A DNA stretch of 24,767 nt from assembly GCA_001275005.1 (NCBI GenBank), contig JWZX01002770.1, positions 1 to 24,767 on the forward strand, read 5' to 3'. The notes under the pieces were generated by a model that saw only the letters and a list, made by a program, of their open reading frames with translations, was not told where the DNA came from and ran no database searches. Source of the DNA: Chrysochromulina tobinii. Taxonomy: Eukaryota > Haptophyta > Prymnesiales > Chrysochromulinaceae. The number at the start of each line of letters is the position of its first letter. Position 1 is the first letter of the stretch. A program made the translations under genes and the position numbers. Shown in pieces: positions 1 through 7,682 of the stretch.

Positions 1-2
1 TT

Positions 3-2318
3 CCGCCCTCGCCACCGCCGCCGCCCTCGGCGCCGCCGCCCTCGCCACCGGCGATGAGTGTCGTCGGGTTCGCACTTCGGCTCGCCGGCGACGTCTCCTC
101 ATTCACCCCGATCGTGCGGACCGAGATGATGAATGCGATTGCGGCCCGGGCGGGCGTCGACTTATCAGCTGTGCGGTCGACTGTAACATCGGGCAGCGTC
201 ATCATCGACGTGCGCATCCAGACGCCCACGGCGATGGCTACCTCGGTGCAGTCGGCGATGGCTAGCGCGACGAGCAGCCCAAGCAGCGCGACCGCTATGC
301 TCGCGAACGTCACCGGCTTTTCCTTAGTCGTGCTTGCGGTCGTGACGCCGCCCACCATCGCGAGCAGCGCTCCTCCGCCGCCCCCGCCCCCACGACCCGC
401 CATGTTCGGCGCGCTGAACGGCACCAGCAGCACCGACGAAGGCCAAGGCGCGCTGAACACCAACACCATCCTCGTCATTGGCGTGCTCACGGCAATTCTT
501 GGGCTGCTGTGCTGCATGGCGATGGTCTGCTGGTGGATGAGGCGCAGGGATGCCGAGCTGCTGAGCAAAAACGTCGACCTCCACAAGACATCCGCGAAAA
601 CGGTCGCCGAACTCGAGCTTCATCAACAGCAGCCACTCGCGTGCAGCGTCACGGTAGCCGCGCCCTCCATCCCCAATGGCAGCGGCAGCGGCGACGGCGG
701 CGGCGATGGCGGCGGTGGTGGTGTTGGCATCGAGATGAGCTGTCGCTTCGACCGTCATTCCTCCGAAATGGAGCGCTCTTCCCGCACAGACGGTGCCGAG
801 GGTGGCGCTCGGCCGGCGATGGCGGGCGTCATCGGCGCTTCGGGCAGTACCACGATCCGTACGCGGACGATGGCGGAGCGCTCGCGCATGCAGCAGGACA
901 AAGTACGCCAGCAACAGGAGTCGTGGCGAGCGAACCCGCCAAAAGCCAAACTCGCGATGCTGCCATCGCCGGCAAGGCTGCCATCGCCTGCAAGGTTGTC
1001 ATCGCCGGCAAAAGTCAAGGCCACCTCCTCGTCGATGATCGACTCCAACCTCGTGAGATGGAGTGATCTGAAACTCCTCGATCCTATTGGAGCGGGTAGC
1101 TTCGGTGAGGTGCGAGTGGCCGTGTACAACTCGACACGATGCGCGATCAAGAGTCTACGGGCGGCTGAACGGGCGGCGACAGCGGCGGGGGCGCTTGAGG
1201 AGCTCCTGCAAGAGTTTGAGCTCACGATTCGCCTGCACCATCCAAATGTGCTCCTCACCATGGGCATTGCACACAACAGTACCGACGGCAGGACAGGGAT
1301 TCTGATGGAGCTCATGCCTGCGTCGTTGCTCGATTTGCTGCATCACCATCGCAAGCGCGAGCAGCTCGCCACGTGGGAGGCATCCCTCGTCCTCATCGCC
1401 CTCGATGTGGCCAAGGGCATGACATACCTACATGCGAAAGGCGTCGTACATCATGACCTGAAGCCTGGCAACGTTTTGCTCGCTGAGCACTGGGTTGCCA
1501 AGGTGGCCGACTTTGGTACCGCACTCTCCAAGTATCATTTCGCAGGGGAGGCAGAAGGGCCCTTGGGCACACCGCCCTACATGGCTCCCGAGGCCATTGC
1601 GCTCACCTCGAGCGCAAAAGAAAAGCCCACCGACGTGTGGAGCTTCGGATGCCTACTCGCACACATGGGGACGCGATCCATGCCGTACAGCCATGTGCAG
1701 CTGCCCGCCGGAACGCCTCCTATGGACGCGGCACGCGCGCTCGTGGCGATCATTGTTGAAGGCCAAGTGACCCCGCTCGACCAACTACGCAACGCGCGCG
1801 CATGCCCACCTGGCATACTCGCGCTTGCCACACGGTGCGTTCGGACGGAGCCCGCTCAACGGCTTGAGTTCCCTCTTATCGTCGAAGATCTCGAGCGTAT
1901 ACAAGGCAGCGTGCGCGCTTCCCGCCCCTGGATTCGGCTGCGTCGAGCTGATATTCGGCTCGCAGATGCTCGAACATCCGTTGATGTGGCTGGGTATGTC
2001 GCCACATATGTGGCAACAAATCCACTTGTAGCCTTCTCTTCGCCCGGCCCGGCTCTTGCGGGGGTCGAGAGAGAGATGGCGCAGTTTGAGGAGAGTGCGC
2101 CATCCACTTCCAGGCGAACGCACGCCTTGACCGGTCCGGCTCTTGCGAGAAACGAAGCAATGGCAACGCTCGGTACAACTTCAGGTGCAACCTTTGGCGC
2201 CATGACGTTGGCGGCAGGAACGGAAGAGCCCGACCCGAGCTCGTCCGTCGTAACCACGATCTTTGGGATGTTTTCGCCAAAGCTAGCTGTGGAGAGAAGC
2301 GTCCGTCAATATGTGTGA
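3..2318 (+). CDS. Receptor-like protein kinase (TKL-like), 5' partial
   Basis: The reading frame is open to the left edge and encodes a Pro/Ser-rich stretch before the first Met at 54, so the true start lies outside the window. Numbering from that Met: residues about 3-98 form an SEA-like extracellular module, 103-114 are Pro-rich, 138-162 are a strongly hydrophobic membrane span followed by RRR, and 335-625 are a protein kinase domain. The kinase has a Gly loop GAGSFGEV (346-353), VAIK-type Lys366, HHD catalytic loop (Asp468, Lys470, Asn473), DFG 486-488, APE 511-513 and DVWSFG 527-532. All catalytic residues are present, so an active Ser/Thr kinase at the plasma membrane is likely. HHD instead of HRD makes it a non-RD kinase. 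The best family match is TKL-like by motif style; ligand and pathway are unknown. The tail after 625 is low complexity. Confidence 0.85.
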   Translation, partial: PPSPPPPPSAPPPSPPAMSVVGFALRLAGDVSSFTPIVRTEMMNAIAARAGVDLSAVRSTVTSGSVIIDVRIQTPTAMATSVQSAMASATSSPSSATAMLANVTGFSLVVLAVVTPPTIASSAPPPPPPPRPAMFGALNGTSSTDEGQGALNTNTILVIGVLTAILGLLCCMAMVCWWMRRRDAELLSKNVDLHKTSAKTVAELELHQQQPLACSVTVAAPSIPNGSGSGDGGGDGGGGGVGIEMSCRFDRHSSEMERSSRTDGAEGGARPAMAGVIGASGSTTIRTRTMAERSRMQQDKVRQQQESWRANPPKAKLAMLPSPARLPSPARLSSPAKVKATSSSMIDSNLVRWSDLKLLDPIGAGSFGEVRVAVYNSTRCAIKSLRAAERAATAAGALEELLQEFELTIRLHHPNVLLTMGIAHNSTDGRTGILMELMPASLLDLLHHHRKREQLATWEASLVLIALDVAKGMTYLHAKGVVHHDLKPGNVLLAEHWVAKVADFGTALSKYHFAGEAEGPLGTPPYMAPEAIALTSSAKEKPTDVWSFGCLLAHMGTRSMPYSHVQLPAGTPPMDAARALVAIIVEGQVTPLDQLRNARACPPGILALATRCVRTEPAQRLEFPLIVEDLERIQGSVRASRPWIRLRRADIRLADARTSVDVAGYVATYVATNPLVAFSSPGPALAGVEREMAQFEESAPSTSRRTHALTGPALARNEAMATLGTTSGATFGAMTLAAGTEEPDPSSSVVTTIFGMFSPKLAVERSVRQYV
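960..1013 (+). repeat. 18-nt tandem repeat x3 coding for a Leu-Pro-Ser-Pro-Ala-Arg motif
   Basis: Three contiguous 18-nt units (960-977, 978-995, 996-1013) encode LPSPAR, LPSPAR and LSSPAK in the juxtamembrane region of the kinase. The units differ by a few substitutions. They are basic, with SP sites, so the segment could be a phosphorylated linker; that role is inference. Confidence 0.85.
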
Positions 2319-2769
2319 CGACTACGAGGGGGCAATGCCGACATTCGGGGCTGAATAGGCGAGGGAGGAGGGAGCAGATGGAGCATCCCCTGACCACCCC
2401 TGGAACCCGGTGGCTGCAGAGTCGAGCGACGCAGGATCGCGCGCTGCGCTACGCGCGGGCGCTCGGCTCTGCACCGGGTGGCCGCGTCGCATGACCTACG
2501 CGCGCCTCGAGAAAGGGGGCCCCGTGTTCACATGAAAACCGCCTGATTCGTGTGAAACCGAGCTAGTTGTAGCCGCACACGTATGTACGCCGGTTCGGTG
2601 TCTTGGGAATTCGAGTTAAAAACAGACTGTGAAACCCTTTTTTTCCTCCAAAGCGCTTCTCGCGCCAGCTCGCGCCCGATAACTCGCCGTCAACTCGGCC
2701 GACCAGCAGAACAGCTTGGCCAGACAGAACATTTCGCTCTCACGAAGTCCATTCTCAAATACCGCCGAA
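2319..2769. other. Intergenic region between kinase and thymidine kinase
   Basis: This 451-bp stretch holds the 3' flank of the kinase gene and the promoter/5' leader of the thymidine kinase. Short open frames here are shadows without recognisable domains. An in-frame upstream ATG at 2716 would add 18 residues (basic, Ser-rich) to the thymidine kinase and could supply an organelle-targeting extension. A T-run sits near 2637-2645. I see no clear TATA box, RNA gene or repeat. Confidence 0.5.
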
Positions 2770-3763
2770 ATGGGCAAACTCTACTTTCACTACTCGACGA
2801 TGAACGCGGGCAAGAGCACGATGCTCCTCCAGGCGGCCTACAACTACCTCGAACGGGGGATGCTCGTGTACCTGCTCACGGCCAAGCTGGATCAGCGTGC
2901 GGGCGACGCCAAGATCGCCTCTCGGATCGGCCTGAGCATGGACGCACAGACCTTTGAGGCCGAGACGAACATCTACGACCAGCTCTCGGAGGCCTACTCC
3001 AAGGACGGGGACGATAAGGCGCCGTTTGCATGCGTCTTCGTGGACGAGGCGCAATGTGCGCGTGGCCCTCAAAGTTTGAGGTCTCTCGATCGCTGCTGAC
3101 CGAGCCCGCCTGCTAAGTCTCAAGATCGCTCCGCCCTCTGCTGCGTGCCGCGCGCAGTCCTTTCCAAGGAGCAGGTGTGGCAGCTCGCCCGCTTCGTCGA
3201 CGAGTACAACGTGCCCGTTATGTGCTACGGCCTTCGTGTCGATTTCCGAGGCGAGCTCTTCCCAGGATCCTCGACGCTCCTGGCGCTCGCCGACGAGCTG
3301 CGCGAGGTGCGAACTATCTGCCACTGCGGGAAAAAGGTGCATCGGCTTGGCGGCCTGCTCCCTACCTGCTCCCATGCCATCTGGTGCTTAGCTGCGCCCT
3401 CGCCCAAATGCCGGTGTGCACGCCTGCTCGCAGGCAACGATGGTCGTGCGACGCGCAGAAGACGGCACGGCCGCCAAGGAAGGTGCGCAAGTTCAAATCG
3501 GAGGGAATGACGTGTACGTCTCTCTCTGCCGGCGCCACTGGCGTGAGGAGGTGGGCGACCGGCCAGCGTCTGCGTACTCTCCAGCGGGTAAGCTGCGCGG
3601 CGGCCACACTCATGGTGGCAAGGGCGGCAGCAGCTGCGGCGAATGCCACGTCGCTCACAGTGCCATCAGCGCGAGCGGCACGCTCAAAACGCGGGACCTG
3701 AATGTCATGCACGCGGAGGGGCTTGTGCTCAAGGCTGGCGCGGGCGCGGAGTCGCCCTGCTGA
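2770..3763 (+). CDS. Thymidine kinase, class II (bacterial/TK1 type), three exons
   Basis: It phosphorylates thymidine to dTMP in the salvage pathway using ATP. Joining 2770-3055, 3158-3336 and 3434-3763 gives a 264-residue protein colinear with class II thymidine kinases. The P-loop region is MNAGKST (11-17), the catalytic DEAQ lies at 92-95 (Glu93 the likely general base), and exon 2 carries the conserved CYGLR-DFRGELF block. A zinc-binding CHC pair precedes intron 2, and exon 3 has the thymidine-loop [11 protein letters not shown] followed by CRRH. The bacterial enzyme is about 205 residues; this one has a C-terminal extension of about 70 residues, Gly/His/Cys-rich and of unknown role. ATG 2770 matches the usual family start; ATG 2716 is an in-frame alternative. 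A GGTAAG near 3589 could be a further donor, so the extreme C-terminus is less certain. Confidence 0.9.
3056..3157 (+). other. Spliceosomal intron 1 of thymidine kinase
   Basis: The 102-nt intron starts GTGCGC and ends GCGCAG. It is phase 1: splicing joins CAA-T to TC, restoring the family sequence DEAQFLSKEQ. Unspliced, the exon 1 frame stops at 3097-3099. Confidence 0.9.
3337..3433 (+). other. Spliceosomal intron 2 of thymidine kinase
   Basis: The 97-nt intron starts GTGCAT and ends CTCGCAG. It is phase 0: splicing joins CHCGKK to [11 protein letters not shown], as in the bacterial homologues. Its length is not a multiple of three, so retention shifts the frame and ends translation at 3510. 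Confidence 0.88.
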
Positions 3764-4242
3764 CCGAAACCTCGCGATGCATGATTCACGGTCGCACCGC
3801 ACTCGTCACACCAACCCGGATCGCTGTTCGCAGCCTTGAGCCTAACCGGGCGGCCGCTCCGTCGCGCGGGAAATTTTGTACGACGATGGGATCCATTCTC
3901 GGGTCCGACGATTGAAGTATCGGGTCCACACCGGGACCCACCTGCACCTCTAAGTTCTGTGAACGTAGTAAGTAATAAGTAAGCGAAGTACACAGTCGCA
4001 AAGCCGGGTACTGGAACACCGCTCGATACGGCGAGAACGGACGGCCGTGCTGGCGACCGTGGGGCTGGGGGCAAGAATTATACGCCGAAATACGGTATAC
4101 GCGAACGACGCTATTTAACCTATATTTGTGGTTGAATCCACGGAACACAAATCCGTACAGCCATGGAGAGTTGGACCTCGATCTGGTGTCCTTCGAGGTT
4201 GAACTCGCCAGGTTGCACAGCTCTACTCGGGTGCGCGCTGAT
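3764..4242. other. Convergent intergenic region (thymidine kinase / kinesin 3' ends)
   Basis: The 479-bp region between two convergent genes probably holds both 3' UTRs and poly(A) signals. It is less GC-rich than the genes, with a TAAGTAATAAGTAAG stretch near 3968 and AT-rich patches near 4080-4140. A GCGGGAAA E2F-like core occurs near 3866-3873 but is not upstream of any recognised gene. No coding or RNA gene seen. Confidence 0.5.
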
Positions 4243-7200
4243 CTATTTCTGCTGCGGCGAAGCCGGCTTCTGCCCAGGCGGCCCGGCACCATTGGGCATC
4301 CGCTCCCAATCGGCGAGAGGGATAGGGAGCCCGGGCTGCTCGGCCCAAGCGTCGCGCACGTCCTTAGGCCGCTCAGGGCTCGCCACCTGGTTAAAGATCC
4401 GTTCGAGCAGCCCGGGATTGTTACGAGAGCGCTGTGCGGCGTCGTACGCCTGGCGCGCGCGCCCCGCCTCCTCGCGCACTCGCAGCTCGAGCGCGCGTCG
4501 CTCCTCGTGCAGCGACTGGCGCTCTGCCCAAGCCGCCTCTTCCACGCGCTGCTTGTCCTGGAGCGCGCGCTCATACAGAGCCTGGAGTTGGCGCAGCCGC
4601 TCGGCACGGCGCGCGAGCGACTCATCGCGCTCCCTCAGCTGTTGGCGCATCGCCTCGACCTCATGCTGCTGCTGCAGCGCGTGCAGACGCGAAGCCTCGA
4701 GCTCCTCCTGCCTCGTGCGGGCGGCCTCCTCGGCCTCGGCGCGCTCGGCGATCGTGCCGAGCCGCTGCTGTTCGGCGTCGAGTTGGGCATTCGAGAGCTG
4801 CTCCTGCAGCGTCGCTATCCGCTCGCCCAACGCGTCGGCCGCCGCCTTGCGCGTCGCATTCTCGCTCTGCAAGCGCACACGGTCCTCCTGCGCCGCACGT
4901 AGCCTCTTGTTTGTCTCCGCCAGCTGCGCTTCCGCTTGCTCCAAGGCCAGTCGCTGCACAGTGCTCAGGCGCTCAGCCTCGCTCGCTGCGCGCCGCTCCA
5001 TCTGCGCGATTGCGTTCGAGTGCGCGGCCGCCTGCGCCTGCAGAAGCTGGTCGAGCCGCGCAAGCTCCTGCTCCTGACTGGCGGTGCGCTGGTTCGCGGT
5101 CTGGGCCACTTGAACGGCCTGGGCCGCCTGCTTCTCCTCGAGACGCGCCAACGCCTTCTGAACGGCCGCGAGCGAGCCGGAGACCTCGGCCTTCTCCGCC
5201 GAGGACGCCTTCTCGCTCGCCTTGCGCTGCGCCTCGAGCTGCTCCCAGACGGCGTCCTGCAGCTGCTTCTGGGCTGCCTCGCGCTGCTCGGCCGCCTTGC
5301 GCAGGTCCGCCTCGAGCGCCGCCCTCTGCTCATCGAGGAGCTTTTCGCGCGCCCAGGCCTGGTCCCGTTGCGCTTCGACGATTCGAATTTGACCGCGCAG
5401 CTGCTCGACGAGCTGCTCGAGGCTGCGCGTGCGCTCGTCGCTACTCGCAAGACGCACCTGCGCAGAGTGCAGCTCCTCGCCCTTGGCCCTTACCTCCTCT
5501 GCGAGCTGCGCCTTGGCGACCTGCGCTTCGAGTCGGTCCACAGCCAGACGCTCCTTCTCTGCCGTCACCGCCTGGAGCTCCCCGGTGCGAGATATGAGCT
5601 CCTGCTCAGACGCATGGAGTGCGCGCGCGTGGTCGCTCTTCACCTCGGCCATCTTCGCCTCCATTCGACGAAACTCCTCGAGGAACTGCTCCCGTGCCGA
5701 AGATCGAGCGAGCTCGTGCGCCTCGTGCGCTTCCCGGCGGAGTCGCTCAGCCTCATGAGCACGGCGCTTGTACTCCTCGAGCTGGCCGTCGTGCACCTGC
5801 GCCACCGCATTCGCCGCAGCGAGCTGGCTTTTGAGATCGGCCACATCCGCTCGGAGCTCATCGAGCTCCTCGTCCGAGGCTCCTCGCCCGCCTCCCCCAT
5901 ACCCGCCTCCCCCATACCCGGCCACACGCATGAGCGAGTCGATCTGCGCCTGCATCTGAGCGGCCATCTCGCCCTGCTGTGCCGAGAGCTTCTCCTCAAA
6001 CTCGGCCGCCATCTGGGCCTGCATGTCGGCCATCTGCTCCATCTTGAACACGTTGCCCTTGACCTGCTCCGTGAAGGTGTTCGCCTTGGCGTTCGTCACA
6101 ATTAACTTGGCGCGGGTGGCGTACTGCAGTGTCTGGAGCGACTCATAAAAGTTTCGTCCGGCAGGCGAGATGGCTGCGAGCATCGACGTGTTCGAGTTGC
6201 CGCCCAGGCTCTCCTCGAGCAAATGGGTCAGCTTTGACGAGCGGTACGGAATGTGGCCCTTGGCCTTCGGGTCACTCAGCGCATTGATCACGTTGCCGAG
6301 TGCCGAGAGACTCTGGTTGATGGCAATCGCCTCCTTGAGCGTCTCGCCCGTGGCGCCAGTCTTCGAAGCTCTCTCCGAGCCTGCGAGGTCGACCAGGTTG
6401 ATCTTGGACGCGATCTTTTGCTTGCCTTTCATGCCCCTGGCCGGAATCTCCTGGTCTATCCGAATGATCACCACCGCATGCGAGCGTGAGGACGTCGCGT
6501 TCATCAGCGTCGACGCGGTGGCGCGGCGCTCGTTGCCAAAATCAATGAGCTTGGTGAGCCCTGAAGGCGAATGGAGTTCATGCTCCGTCAGCCCTTGCAC
6601 GTACGTGCCAATGAGCGGATCGCGCCGAATCTTGAGCTCTTCGACGACGTCCTTACCTATCAAGTCCTGTAGGACCTCGCGGTAGATTTGAACGTAGCTC
6701 GCATGCACGGTGACGGTTGCGCCTTCGCCGAGCGACTCGAGCAGCTCATTGCGCACCTCGAAGATCCTGGCAGCCGACAGCGGGATCACCCCCGGCGCCT
6801 CCGGGATGCCCATCATGCTGAACGTCTTGCCGCTGCCTGTCTGGCCGTATGCGAAGAGCGTCCCGTTGTACCCTTGCAGCAGGCCTTCGATGAGTGGCTT
6901 GCACATCTCCTCAAAAACCGCCGTCGACTCGCTCTCCATATCGTACAAGAAGTCGTACGCGTAAATATTGTCCTTTGTCTCGCCTTCTTTGGGCGAAGGG
7001 TTGGTGAGGCAGATCGAATTCCCGCTGAACTGCACAATAGGCGACTCGCCCATGCCCAGCTCTGTCTTGCTCATCGGACGGCAGCGCACGCCGACCTTGA
7101 CGTTGTTCGGGTCGCCACGGTTTTGCGGCGCCACGCTGGCCTTAAGGGCCGTGGAAACCTGCACACCGGTCACCACCTTTTTCACCGCGCTGAGCATGTC

Positions 7201-7371
7201 GTTCTTTTGAGTCGACGAAGCCGACGGAGCCGACTCCTTTCGAGTCAACTCGGGCTGCGGCCGCTGCGGCGGAGCCGACCCGGCGCGTGGCGTGCCACTC
7301 GATCCAAAGGACTTGCGCGGCGTCGGAGCTTTGGGCGTCTTGGGTTTCAGCCTGTTCGGTGGGTCGGCCAT
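4243..7371 (-). CDS. Kinesin, N-terminal motor, kinesin-3-like, long coiled-coil tail
   Basis: This 1042-residue microtubule motor is complete and intron-free. Residues 1-90 are a basic, Pro/Ser-rich N-terminal extension, and 91-425 form the motor: P-loop GQTGSGKT (176-183), switch I NATSSRSHA (291-299), switch II DLAGSE (328-333), and the microtubule-binding HIPYRSSKLTHLL (373-385). Residues 436-1000 are predominantly heptad coiled coil rich in Glu, Gln, Ala and Arg, broken by a GYGGGG-type hinge at 485-497. The motor core and its start resemble kinesin-3, but no FHA or PH domain is visible, so the class is tentative. The end is a Pro-rich, non-helical tail without a known cargo domain. It is divergent from the Sfi1-like gene, which suggests a mitotic, ciliary or basal-body role. 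Confidence 0.93.
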   Translation of the reverse strand: MADPPNRLKPKTPKAPTPRKSFGSSGTPRAGSAPPQRPQPELTRKESAPSASSTQKNDMLSAVKKVVTGVQVSTALKASVAPQNRGDPNNVKVGVRCRPMSKTELGMGESPIVQFSGNSICLTNPSPKEGETKDNIYAYDFLYDMESESTAVFEEMCKPLIEGLLQGYNGTLFAYGQTGSGKTFSMMGIPEAPGVIPLSAARIFEVRNELLESLGEGATVTVHASYVQIYREVLQDLIGKDVVEELKIRRDPLIGTYVQGLTEHELHSPSGLTKLIDFGNERRATASTLMNATSSRSHAVVIIRIDQEIPARGMKGKQKIASKINLVDLAGSERASKTGATGETLKEAIAINQSLSALGNVINALSDPKAKGHIPYRSSKLTHLLEESLGGNSNTSMLAAISPAGRNFYESLQTLQYATRAKLIVTNAKANTFTEQVKGNVFKMEQMADMQAQMAAEFEEKLSAQQGEMAAQMQAQIDSLMRVAGYGGGGYGGGGRGASDEELDELRADVADLKSQLAAANAVAQVHDGQLEEYKRRAHEAERLRREAHEAHELARSSAREQFLEEFRRMEAKMAEVKSDHARALHASEQELISRTGELQAVTAEKERLAVDRLEAQVAKAQLAEEVRAKGEELHSAQVRLASSDERTRSLEQLVEQLRGQIRIVEAQRDQAWAREKLLDEQRAALEADLRKAAEQREAAQKQLQDAVWEQLEAQRKASEKASSAEKAEVSGSLAAVQKALARLEEKQAAQAVQVAQTANQRTASQEQELARLDQLLQAQAAAHSNAIAQMERRAASEAERLSTVQRLALEQAEAQLAETNKRLRAAQEDRVRLQSENATRKAAADALGERIATLQEQLSNAQLDAEQQRLGTIAERAEAEEAARTRQEELEASRLHALQQQHEVEAMRQQLRERDESLARRAERLRQLQALYERALQDKQRVEEAAWAERQSLHEERRALELRVREEAGRARQAYDAAQRSRNNPGLLERIFNQVASPERPKDVRDAWAEQPGLPIPLADWERMPNGAGPPGQKPASPQQK

Positions 7372-7682
7372 GTGGCCACGGGCGTGCTGCCCGTGCAGCA
7401 GACCAGCGTGGAAGATTGGAAGTCACGACCGACCGTCCCTTTGCGTTGAGAGTGTTCCTCAATTCGACGTTTCGAAACATGTACATGTACAAGTACGTAC
7501 GGTTTGTTCAAGTCTGAGGCAAGGCAAGGCAAACTTGGCACAAAACGCAACCAATTCCGAGAATCATGCGTGTGCTGCGGAACAAAACGTACATGTAACG
7601 GACCTGTTCATTCCTTTCGCCGCCATCGCGACGTTCGTCCGCGTGGACGGCCGCTCGTGCTCTAGTCCACCAGGACGAGGTC
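7372..7682. promoter_or_regulatory. Shared divergent promoter of kinesin and Sfi1-like gene
   Basis: These 311 bp separate the two start codons, so both promoters and 5' leaders must lie here. Visible elements are a palindromic ACATGTACATGT tract (about 7478-7489), CGTACATGTAACGG (7588-7601) with an AACGG Myb-type core, and a CCAAT motif near 7549. The elements are read from sequence; their function is inference. Confidence 0.6.

Noticed and set aside
3864-3873. E2F-like GCGGGAAA core between thymidine kinase and kinesin
   Set aside because: It lies in a convergent 3' spacer, not upstream of any start codon, so a promoter role is not supported.
4126-6105. Long plus-strand open frames (up to 389 codons) opposite the kinesin
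   Set aside because: They are antisense shadows of a high-GC coding sequence: Leu/Arg- or Ser/Ala-rich with no domain, and the kinesin on the other strand is unmistakable.
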